From assembly GCF_002884445.1 (NCBI RefSeq), contig NZ_KZ614144.1, positions 2,060,290 through 2,124,289 on the forward strand: a DNA stretch of 64,000 nt, read 5' to 3'. The notes beneath the pieces are model-generated. The model did no database searches, had not been told where the DNA came from, and saw nothing but the letters and a program-made list of their open reading frames with translations. Source of the DNA: Paenibacillus castaneae (GTDB lineage Bacteria > Bacillota > Bacilli > Paenibacillales > Paenibacillaceae). Positions within the stretch are counted from its first letter, which is position 1. Every line of letters begins with the position of its first letter. Of this stretch, positions 8,742 to 16,450 are shown one piece after another. Position numbers and translations under genes: made by a program.

Positions 8742-10814
8742 ATGAGAAAAATTAAAATCGGTCTGTTTGTCGGCATTGTGTTCTCCCTGCTGTTTGCCTC
8801 GATGCCGGTGCAGGCGCAATCGTACGTTTCCTTTACGATAGATCAGCAAGGGGATTTTCGTCTTACGCAGAGCGCCTATTTGCCAGTTGGTGTGATCGAC
8901 GGGCATAGCATTTTTGGAGAAGAAGGCGCTAAGGAGGCTGCTGCGGATAGCGACTTCAATATCGTATTGGATCAACCGCAGGATTTGTTCATCGACAGCC
9001 ATAACCATCTGTTCGTGGCCGATACGGGAAACGGGAGGATATTAGAGCTCGACGAACGAGGCAACAAAGTTCGGGTAATCGGACAGGGTGAATTAGATGA
9101 GCCGACGGGAGTGTACGTAGACGAAGCCGGCGTAATCTATGCGGCAGACTATGGCGCAGGGCAGGTTGTTGTATTCGACCCGAATGGGAAGAAGACAAAA
9201 ACGATTGGCAAGCCCGATTCGCTGCTGTTCGGCAAAAACAATGAGTTTAAACCGCGGAAAGTGTTAGCTGATAAGCGCGGCAATATATACATTGTAGGTG
9301 AAGGTTTAATTCAGGGTCTTACGGAGCTGAGCGCTGAGGGCGATTTCCTTGGCTACTTCGGAGGAAATCGGACTGGCTTCGATCTGGAGCGGGCGGTTCA
9401 GAAAATCTTCTTTACGAAGAAGCAGATGAGCCAGCTGTCGCAGAAGCTTCCACCGTCACCATCAAACTTGGCGGTGGACGGGGATGGTCTGATTTATACG
9501 GCTACGGTCGGTTTGGATGACAACAGCATCAAGAAGCTCAACGTAGCGGGAGATAACCTGCTTAGAACATCTACCTACATGAGCCCAAGCGTTGCGGACA
9601 TCGCAGTGGACGGCATGGGCAACATATTTGCAGTAGATTCAATAGAAGGATTTATTTCTGTGTATGACAAGGATGGCAGCATGTTGTTCAGCTTCGGCGG
9701 CAATGACACCGGTTATCAACGGCTTGGCTATTTCAGAGCGCCATCGGGAATTGCTGTCAACGAGAACGGAATTTTATATGTGCTGGATAAAGAACGGGCC
9801 AATATTCAAATGTTCAAACCAACGCCGTTCGCTTTGCTCGTTTACAAAGCAATCGGGTTGTATCTGGACGGTAAATATGTGCAAAGCATGGAGCCTTGGC
9901 GCGAAGTACTCAGACAGAACAGTATGTTCGATCTGGCCCATGTCGGGATTGGACTTGCTTATTACAAGCAAGGAGATTACAGCAAGGCGTTCGAGGAACT
10001 TAAATTTGCACGCAACGTGAACGAGTATTCCAATACGTATTGGGAGCTTCGACGGGCGTGGATGATGAGTCATATGTCGACAATCATGGTCGCGATCGCC
10101 GGTGCCGCAGCATTATGGTTCATATTGAAGCGGCTTTATCGTGCCAAGGGCATTGGTAAGCCTGTGGTGCAAACCGTTCGCCGTATAAGGGATATTAAGA
10201 TTATTCGTGAGCTGATGCATACATTCCGAATGCTGAGGCATCCGTTCGACGGATATTATGAGCTTGAGAACGGCCGCGCATCCGTGCTGTCAGCCACCTT
10301 ATTGCTTATATTCATCGTAGCTATCCGGATTTACGAAGTATTTGGGACGAACTTTATATTCAGCGGCGTCGATCCATTGAAAGTGAATATCATAGGCGAA
10401 GCGCTGAAAATTCTAATTCCCTTTTTTGCCTGGGTGCTGTGCAACTATTTGGTCAGCATTATCAATGACGGCGAAGGGAAATTCAAGGATATATACAAAG
10501 GCACTGTTTATGCGCTTAGTCCTTATATCATTTTTTCACTTCCGATTACGATCATGTCCAAAGGACTTACGCTGCTGGAATCAGTCGTATACGATTACTC
10601 CCGCCAATTTATTATTTTGTGGTGCGTATTCCTAATGTTTACGATGGTCAAGGAAATTCATGGCTATGAGATCAAGGAAACGTTCAAAAACGTTGCGATC
10701 ACGATTTCAAGCATGATCATTATGGCTCTGATCGCATTCATTTTCTTCGGCCTATCCAACCAAGTGTGGGACTTCGTACGGAGTATAGCGGAAGAGGTGA
10801 AATACCGTGTTTAA
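8742..10814 (+). CDS. NHL-propeller / TPR / Yip1-domain membrane protein (module 1)
   Basis: A 690-residue protein with a signal peptide (about 1-26, PVQAQS). Its outer-face region holds NHL beta-propeller repeats from about 70 to 365 (QPQDLFIDSHNHLFVADTGN, PTGVYVDEAGVIYAAD, PSGIAVNENGILYVLDKER). A TPR-like pair follows at about 372-428 (WREVLRQNSMFDLAHVGIGL, YYKQGDYSKAFEEL), then a membrane segment near 443-462. From about 494 there is a Yip1-type domain with several hydrophobic helices (MLRHPFDGYYELENGRAS). I know of no characterised protein with this combination. The GAGGGGG ribosome binding site supports ATG 8742. The paralogue at 56564 has the same order. It may sense or scaffold substrate at the transporter; the function is unknown. 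Confidence 0.8.
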   Translation: MRKIKIGLFVGIVFSLLFASMPVQAQSYVSFTIDQQGDFRLTQSAYLPVGVIDGHSIFGEEGAKEAAADSDFNIVLDQPQDLFIDSHNHLFVADTGNGRILELDERGNKVRVIGQGELDEPTGVYVDEAGVIYAADYGAGQVVVFDPNGKKTKTIGKPDSLLFGKNNEFKPRKVLADKRGNIYIVGEGLIQGLTELSAEGDFLGYFGGNRTGFDLERAVQKIFFTKKQMSQLSQKLPPSPSNLAVDGDGLIYTATVGLDDNSIKKLNVAGDNLLRTSTYMSPSVADIAVDGMGNIFAVDSIEGFISVYDKDGSMLFSFGGNDTGYQRLGYFRAPSGIAVNENGILYVLDKERANIQMFKPTPFALLVYKAIGLYLDGKYVQSMEPWREVLRQNSMFDLAHVGIGLAYYKQGDYSKAFEELKFARNVNEYSNTYWELRRAWMMSHMSTIMVAIAGAAALWFILKRLYRAKGIGKPVVQTVRRIRDIKIIRELMHTFRMLRHPFDGYYELENGRASVLSATLLLIFIVAIRIYEVFGTNFIFSGVDPLKVNIIGEALKILIPFFAWVLCNYLVSIINDGEGKFKDIYKGTVYALSPYIIFSLPITIMSKGLTLLESVVYDYSRQFIILWCVFLMFTMVKEIHGYEIKETFKNVAITISSMIIMALIAFIFFGLSNQVWDFVRSIAEEVKYRV

Positions 10815-13191
10815 AATGAAAAAATGGAAGCTGGTCTTTCTCGCAGCTATTCTAATTGTTAGCGGGGGATTGATAGCGAGTTTGTATGACGCCGCGCAAT
10901 CGGATGCTTCAGGCGTCACTGATTCGGCTCCGGCTGAATTGGCTGTCGAGCCGATAGTGCCTGATGCTTCGGATATTTCTTTGGAGCCGGCAAGGCCAGA
11001 CCGTCAGGATGAATTGTCGTTCTTCCGTTCCAATGAATATACGAAGCCGGAAACTGCCAATCAGGCAGAAGTGCCCGCTGTGGAAATCGGCGCAGGCTTC
11101 GAGCGAATCGGTCAGAATGACCGCATGGCTCTATACATGAATATGGAAACATTCGCTATTCAAGTTCAAGACCGGACTAGCGGTTATATTTGGTCTTCCG
11201 TGCCAAGTGAAAGCGATTTTCAGGCGGAGGAGCTTAATGAGGATTGGAAGAACGCAATGCAATCGCCCTTTCTCGTCGATTACTTCGGGGAAGATGCATT
11301 TAGGACATCATCCAACTATATGTCTCTTCAAGGAAAAGCTGCTTCTGTAAATGCGATCGATAACGGTCTGGAGGTCACGTATGAACTTCCAGATCTTCAA
11401 GTTACGATGACTATGCAAGTCGCGTTGGAAGAGGACGGGCTTGTTGTCAAGCTGCTGAACGATAGCATTCAGGAGAACGGACCTAGCCGGATTGCGTCGG
11501 TGCAGCTATATCCATTCCTTGGTGCCGTACGCGATGCGGCTGTGCCGGGATACTTGTTCATACCAGACGGAAGCGGTGCGCTTATCCGATTCACGAACAA
11601 CCATACGTCATTCGACGAGCCCTATGTTGGACAAATTTATTATAACGACATTGGGATTGGCGGTTTCGAAGGTGCCTACAATAAAGTAGGCTATCCGGTA
11701 TTCGGCGTCGTTCATGGCGTGAAGAAGAATGCGTTGATGGGTGTCGTGGAAGACGGAAAGATGAACGCGGAGATCGTCGCGTACCCAAGCGGTGTCAATA
11801 CGAACTTCAACTGGGTATCGACACGCTTTAACATTCGTACCAGTTATTACCAGCCGACCAGCAAAACAATGGGCGGAATCAATATGTACACAAAAACAAA
11901 ATTGGAAGGCGACAAACAGATCCGCTACCGCCTTCTCAGCGGAGAGCAGGCGGACTACGTCGGAATGGCACAGGATTACCGCAGCTATCTGCAGTCGCAT
12001 GATATGCTTCCGAAGGAAAAAAATGGCAATACGCACAGCGGAGAGATCCCTCTTCGAATTGATATGCTCGGCAGCGAAATGACAACCGGTATATTCAAAC
12101 GCGGCGTCATGAAGATGACATCGTTCAATGAAGCGGAGTTGATTTTGCAGGATCTCAAGAAATCAGGCATCGACAATATCCGCGCAGGTCTTCAAGGCTG
12201 GAGCAAGGGCGGCGCGACCGCTGCACAGCCAGCTGCTCCGAACTTTGAGAAAGTGCTTGGCGGCAGCAAAGGCATGAAGAGTTTATTGGAATACGCCAAG
12301 AATGAGAACATTGATCTTTATTTAAATACGGATTACACGAACATGCTGGGAGGCAGCCCAAGAGTGGAGCCTCGCGTCGATTCGGTCCGCATGATCACGA
12401 ACCGCTTAATCGAATACAAGTACGTAAGCAGATATGTGAGCGATCTGTTTAGAGACATTAAGGCCTATATGCTCAGTCCGGACAAAGCACTGTCGCTCGC
12501 GACAGAAGATTTCCGAACATTCAATAAAGAGGGCATTCAAAGCGTAGCGATTAACGGTACCGGATATTTGCTTTATTCCGATTATAACAAGAAAAAAACA
12601 ATCAATCGGACCCAAGCAGCGGATATTTACGGCAACCTGAGCGAAGAAGCGGCTAAGCAGTCAATTGGGCTATCTTGGTACCAGCCGAATGACTATATGT
12701 TGAAGCATACCGCAGCGTACTTCGATATGCCGCTCAATTCGTCACAATTCATGTATGCGACCGATACCGTTCCATTCCTGCCGATGGTCTTGCATGGCGT
12801 TATGGATTACTACGCGGAATACGGCAATAACAATGCCGATCCTGAACTCGATCTGCTTCGCATGATTGAATATGGGGCGTATCCTTCTTACTTGGTTACG
12901 AAAGAGCCATCCTGGAAACTTCAAAATACGCCTTCGGGCTATCTGTATACGACAGAATACAAGGATTGGGCGCCGCAAATCAAGAAGCAGTACGCCAAAG
13001 CGAATGAGGCATTAAAGCAAGTGAAGGACGCTGTAATGACCGGACGCACCATAATGAATTTCGGTATTATCAAAGTCAGCTATGACAATGGCGTGGACAT
13101 TTGGGTCAATTACACTTCAGAAAATTATTCGCAAGGGTCCATTTCAGTCAAAGCCCGCGATGTTACGGTAACAGGAGGTAACCGATCATGA
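10807..13191 (+). CDS. DUF5696-type membrane-anchored protein, putative glycan-active enzyme (module 1)
   Basis: A 794-residue protein with an N-terminal hydrophobic anchor (about 7-26), an acidic linker, then a long extracellular region. I recognise it as the DUF5696 type common in Paenibacillus. Blocks shared with the paralogue at 58590 include GYxFIPDGSGALIR, YPVFGxVHG, VAYPxGVNT, LQPTS-like, QGW/KGW, WYQPNDYML/YRPNDYML and a late VTYDNG/VSYDNG. The first half looks beta-rich and the second resembles an alpha/beta barrel, an arrangement seen in several glycosidase families, but I cannot point to proven catalytic residues. GTG 10807 lies 7 bases after GAGGTG and overlaps the upstream stop; ATG 10816 is an alternative. 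The setting between two permease pairs suggests a role in glucan processing or import. Confidence 0.75.
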   Translation: MFKMKKWKLVFLAAILIVSGGLIASLYDAAQSDASGVTDSAPAELAVEPIVPDASDISLEPARPDRQDELSFFRSNEYTKPETANQAEVPAVEIGAGFERIGQNDRMALYMNMETFAIQVQDRTSGYIWSSVPSESDFQAEELNEDWKNAMQSPFLVDYFGEDAFRTSSNYMSLQGKAASVNAIDNGLEVTYELPDLQVTMTMQVALEEDGLVVKLLNDSIQENGPSRIASVQLYPFLGAVRDAAVPGYLFIPDGSGALIRFTNNHTSFDEPYVGQIYYNDIGIGGFEGAYNKVGYPVFGVVHGVKKNALMGVVEDGKMNAEIVAYPSGVNTNFNWVSTRFNIRTSYYQPTSKTMGGINMYTKTKLEGDKQIRYRLLSGEQADYVGMAQDYRSYLQSHDMLPKEKNGNTHSGEIPLRIDMLGSEMTTGIFKRGVMKMTSFNEAELILQDLKKSGIDNIRAGLQGWSKGGATAAQPAAPNFEKVLGGSKGMKSLLEYAKNENIDLYLNTDYTNMLGGSPRVEPRVDSVRMITNRLIEYKYVSRYVSDLFRDIKAYMLSPDKALSLATEDFRTFNKEGIQSVAINGTGYLLYSDYNKKKTINRTQAADIYGNLSEEAAKQSIGLSWYQPNDYMLKHTAAYFDMPLNSSQFMYATDTVPFLPMVLHGVMDYYAEYGNNNADPELDLLRMIEYGAYPSYLVTKEPSWKLQNTPSGYLYTTEYKDWAPQIKKQYAKANEALKQVKDAVMTGRTIMNFGIIKVSYDNGVDIWVNYTSENYSQGSISVKARDVTVTGGNRS

Positions 13192-14069
13192 AGATGAAGA
13201 TGAAAAAAACAAAACGAGAAGCCATGATCGGCTACATGCTCATATCTCCGTGGGTTATCGGTTTTCTAGTATTTATGGCGTATCCGCTCTTTTTCTCACT
13301 GTATATGAGCTTTAACAAAGTAATGATTACGCCTTACGGTATTGAAACGCATTTTCTAGGGTGGGGCAACTACAAGGATGCATTCCTGGTCGATGTGGAT
13401 TTTACGCAAAAGCTGTTTCTATTTCTTAAATCGAATATTTTGATGATTCCGATCGTTATTGTTTTTTCTCTATTCGTAGCGCTGCTCATCAATCAGCCGA
13501 TTCGGGGAAGAAACCTATTTCGCGCAATCTTCTTCCTGCCGGTTGTCATCACGAGCGGTGAAGTGGTTCAAGAGCTATTCTCGCAAGGAGCGGCGACGAT
13601 TCCGATTGTTGAGAAATACGGCATTATCACGATGATTCAAGATAATCTTTCACCAGGTATGGCTGGACCAATAATAGGCATCATTAACCAGTTTATTCTG
13701 ATCTTATGGTATTCAGGTGTGCAAATTCTGATCTTCCTGGCTGGGCTGCAGAAGGTGAACACGCAAGTGTACGAGGCCGCAGCAATGGATGGGGCATCAC
13801 CTTGGGTAACGTTCTGGAAAATTACACTGCCTGAAGTGAAACCGTTTATTCTGGTCAATCTCATTTATACGATTATCGATTTGTTCACTAACGGATTTAG
13901 CGATGTCATCAAGCTGATTCAAGACAACATGTTCAAGGCTAATACAGGATTCGGATACGCCAGTGCGCTGGCATGGATTTATTTCACGGTTATTTTCGCC
14001 GTGCTGCTCATCTTTGTACTGTTCTTTCGGAACAAGGATCAGTCCATCCGAGCCGCGAGAAGGTCCTAA
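13188..14069 (+). CDS. ABC sugar permease, pair B subunit 1 (module 1)
   Basis: A 293-residue MalF/UgpA-class permease with six predicted membrane segments (the first around MLISPWVIGFLVFMAYPLF). The coupling loop YEAAAMDGASPWVTFWKITL near residue 190 has a canonical EAA. Its ATG overlaps the DUF5696 stop codon by four bases (ATGA), so translation is coupled. It forms the second complete permease pair of the module with the next gene. Related to 60845 in module 2. Confidence 0.92.
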   Translation: MKMKMKKTKREAMIGYMLISPWVIGFLVFMAYPLFFSLYMSFNKVMITPYGIETHFLGWGNYKDAFLVDVDFTQKLFLFLKSNILMIPIVIVFSLFVALLINQPIRGRNLFRAIFFLPVVITSGEVVQELFSQGAATIPIVEKYGIITMIQDNLSPGMAGPIIGIINQFILILWYSGVQILIFLAGLQKVNTQVYEAAAMDGASPWVTFWKITLPEVKPFILVNLIYTIIDLFTNGFSDVIKLIQDNMFKANTGFGYASALAWIYFTVIFAVLLIFVLFFRNKDQSIRAARRS

Positions 14070-14084
14070 GGAGGGGAAATCAAG

Positions 14085-15062
14085 ATGAGAGAAATACCGA
14101 TCGACAAACAGAATCAGCAAAAGCCGGATAAACGCGCTAGGTCGTTGAGCGTGTTATATAAAGCAAGAAGTTTGATGATGGGCCGTCAAGGGAATGATGG
14201 CTGGCTGATGAAGATCATCATTTATATACTGCTGATCAGTACGGGCTTCATTTATTTGTATCCGCTGCTGTTCATGGTGTCGCAAAGCTTCAAAAATCTG
14301 GGTGACCTTCTGGATCCGACCGTGGCTTGGATTCCGCGCAGCTTCTATTGGGAGAACTATGTGCAGGCGTGGAAAGTGCTTGATTATGTGAAGACGCTCG
14401 GGAGCACGCTGCTTAACTCCGTTCTCCCGGCTTTGGCCCAAACCGTATCCTGCGCGATTGTAGGCTATGGCTTCGCGAAATACAAGTTTCCGGGAAAATC
14501 AATTCTATTCGGACTGATGCTCATCACATTTGTTGTGCCGAAGCAGGTTATTATGATTCCCATGTTCCTGCTGTTCAAAGATTACGGCATGCTGGAAACG
14601 CCGCTTCCATTCATTATTCCCGGGTTGTTGGCTCAAGGACTGAGGAGCGCGTTGTTTATCTTGATTTATTATCAATTTTTCCGGACTATACCTGGAGCGC
14701 TGGAAGAAGCGGCACAAATCGACGGAGCAGGCGCACTTAAGACGTTCTTCCGCATTATTCTGCCTATTTCTGTACCGGCGGTTGTCGTTGTATTCCTGTT
14801 CTCGATGGTATGGCATTGGAACGAGACGTATCTTGCATCCTTGTACCTCGGCAATGCGATGACGACTTTGCCGCTGGAGCTGAAGACGTTTAATGATTCC
14901 TTCAAGGCAATGTATACGGGATCATCTACTGTAACGGACGTCAACGAGTCGATCAGAATGGCGGGTACACTGCTAATCGTTCTGCCGCTGTTAATTCTCT
15001 ATCTATTCGCGCAGAAACGCTTCACTCAGGTAGTAGATAGTACCGGATTAACGGGGGAATAA
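14085..15062 (+). CDS. ABC sugar permease, pair B subunit 2 (module 1)
   Basis: A 325-residue MalG/UgpE-class permease. A 40-residue basic N-terminal tail precedes the first membrane segment (ILLISTGFIYLYPLLFMV). The coupling loop LEEAAQIDGAGALKTFF is canonical. AAGGAGGGG ends 13 bases before ATG 14085. The gene ends one base before the GH144-like lipoprotein gene, binding the transporter and the glucanase into one transcript. The protein at 61719 is its module 2 counterpart. Confidence 0.92.
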   Translation: MREIPIDKQNQQKPDKRARSLSVLYKARSLMMGRQGNDGWLMKIIIYILLISTGFIYLYPLLFMVSQSFKNLGDLLDPTVAWIPRSFYWENYVQAWKVLDYVKTLGSTLLNSVLPALAQTVSCAIVGYGFAKYKFPGKSILFGLMLITFVVPKQVIMIPMFLLFKDYGMLETPLPFIIPGLLAQGLRSALFILIYYQFFRTIPGALEEAAQIDGAGALKTFFRIILPISVPAVVVVFLFSMVWHWNETYLASLYLGNAMTTLPLELKTFNDSFKAMYTGSSTVTDVNESIRMAGTLLIVLPLLILYLFAQKRFTQVVDSTGLTGE

Positions 15063-15063
15063 G

Positions 15064-16383
15064 ATGCGCATCTTACGGATGGGTTTACTAGTTATATTGT
15101 CGACCGCTTTGCTGGCGGCAGGCTGTTCCAGCAGCAAGAATGCTGGCCGCGGTATCGCGGCTGGCCTAGACAAAGAGACGGAAGCGCTGCTGGACAAAGA
15201 AAGCCGGGCAAGCTTTGATTTCTTCTGGAATGAGACAAATACCGAAGCAGGAAGCAAGGGCTATGGCCTTATCGCTGACAGGGCTCCCGGCAACCCGACG
15301 TTGTCGAGCGTCGCTTCTACCGGCTTCGGCTTGTCAGCTCTTGTTATCGGAGTCGAGCACGGCTGGGTGAAGAAGCAGGAGGCCGAAGAGCGTGCTTTGG
15401 GTACGATGAACACACTATTGCAGCATGCGGCAAAAGAGCACGGTTTTCTTTACCACTTCCTAAATATGGAGGACGGATCGAGAGCGCCTGGCAGTGAATT
15501 GTCAGTCATCGATACCGCGATCGCAATTAATGGCGCCATCACCGCAGGGGAGTTTTTCGGTGGAGAGGTGAAGGAGCAGGCTAAGGCGCTTGCAGAGCAA
15601 GTGGAATGGCCTTGGTTTGTAGATCCGGCTAACAATCAATTCTATATGGGTTATTCGCCGGAGAACGGCTTCGCAGGACACTGGGATTTCTATGCAGAGC
15701 AATTAATGATGTATATTCTCGCGTCCGGTTCGCCGACACATCCGGTTCCGGGCGAATTGTTCTATGCGTTCACAAGAGATTCTAAAGCCTATGGACAGGG
15801 GCAACCTTTCATCCATTCATGGTTCGGTTCAATCTTTACCTACCAATTCTCGCATGGCTGGTTCGATTTCCGCGGCTTAAATGACCGGGAAGGCGTTAAT
15901 TGGTGGGAGAACTCTGTTATTGCTTCGGAAGCAAGCAAGCAGTATGCGATCGATATGGCCGGAACGTACAAGACGTATGGTCCGAATGCATGGGGCATGA
16001 CCGCAAGTGATGGGCCTGATGGATACAACGGACTTTATGGCTCGCCGCCAACTGGCTTTGACGATGCTGCCCATGTGACGGACGGCACGTTGGCTCCAGC
16101 TGCGGCACTCGGATCGATCGTGTTTACGCCGAAAGCATCGCTCGCAGTTCTGAAGCATTTTGATGGAAAGCCTGAGCTTTGGGGCAAGTATGGTTTGACG
16201 GATGCTTATAATGAAGCAGTGACGCCGGCATGGGTCAGTCCCGACGTCATTGGTATTGATAAAGGCATTACGCTGCTGATGATTGAAAACTATCGCAGTG
16301 GATTGATTTGGGATTTGTATATGAAGAATGACTATGTGAAAGCAGGAGCACAGGCCATCGGCCTGTCTCCAATAGCCAAATGA
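15064..16383 (+). CDS. Surface lipoprotein endo-beta-1,2-glucanase-like (GH144 / glucoamylase-like domain)
   Basis: A 439-residue exported lipoprotein: signal peptide ending L17-A-A-G-C21, then a short linker and an alpha/alpha-barrel domain of the glycoamylase-like family from residue about 40. Markers are LLDKESRASFDFFWNE, GYGLIADRAPG, SVIDTAIAINGAITAG, FSHGWFDFRGL, WGMTASDGPDGYNG and IGIDKGITLLMIENY. Characterised members of this family are GH144 endo-beta-1,2-glucanases; other activities may exist. ATG 15064 follows GGGGGAAT and the upstream stop by one base. It would cut beta-1,2-glucan outside the cell into sophoro-oligosaccharides. A related but cytoplasmic paralogue lies at 18921. Substrate confidence comes mainly from the GH94 gene nearby. 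Confidence 0.82.
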   Translation: MRILRMGLLVILSTALLAAGCSSSKNAGRGIAAGLDKETEALLDKESRASFDFFWNETNTEAGSKGYGLIADRAPGNPTLSSVASTGFGLSALVIGVEHGWVKKQEAEERALGTMNTLLQHAAKEHGFLYHFLNMEDGSRAPGSELSVIDTAIAINGAITAGEFFGGEVKEQAKALAEQVEWPWFVDPANNQFYMGYSPENGFAGHWDFYAEQLMMYILASGSPTHPVPGELFYAFTRDSKAYGQGQPFIHSWFGSIFTYQFSHGWFDFRGLNDREGVNWWENSVIASEASKQYAIDMAGTYKTYGPNAWGMTASDGPDGYNGLYGSPPTGFDDAAHVTDGTLAPAAALGSIVFTPKASLAVLKHFDGKPELWGKYGLTDAYNEAVTPAWVSPDVIGIDKGITLLMIENYRSGLIWDLYMKNDYVKAGAQAIGLSPIAK

Positions 16384-16404
16384 TCCACAGCAACATCCAA
16401 GGAA

Positions 16405-16427
16405 GAGTAGGACGTGTTGTCCTACTC
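16405..16427 (+). terminator. Intergenic stem-loop before the GH35 gene
   Basis: A perfect 9-bp stem GAGTAGGAC/GTCCTACTC with loop GTGTT lies between the lipoprotein glucanase and the GH35 gene, with no T-run. It probably marks an RNA-processing or stability boundary between the export/import part and the cytoplasmic enzymes. Confidence 0.55.
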
Positions 16428-16450
16428 GCAAGGAAGGAAGAGATATAACC

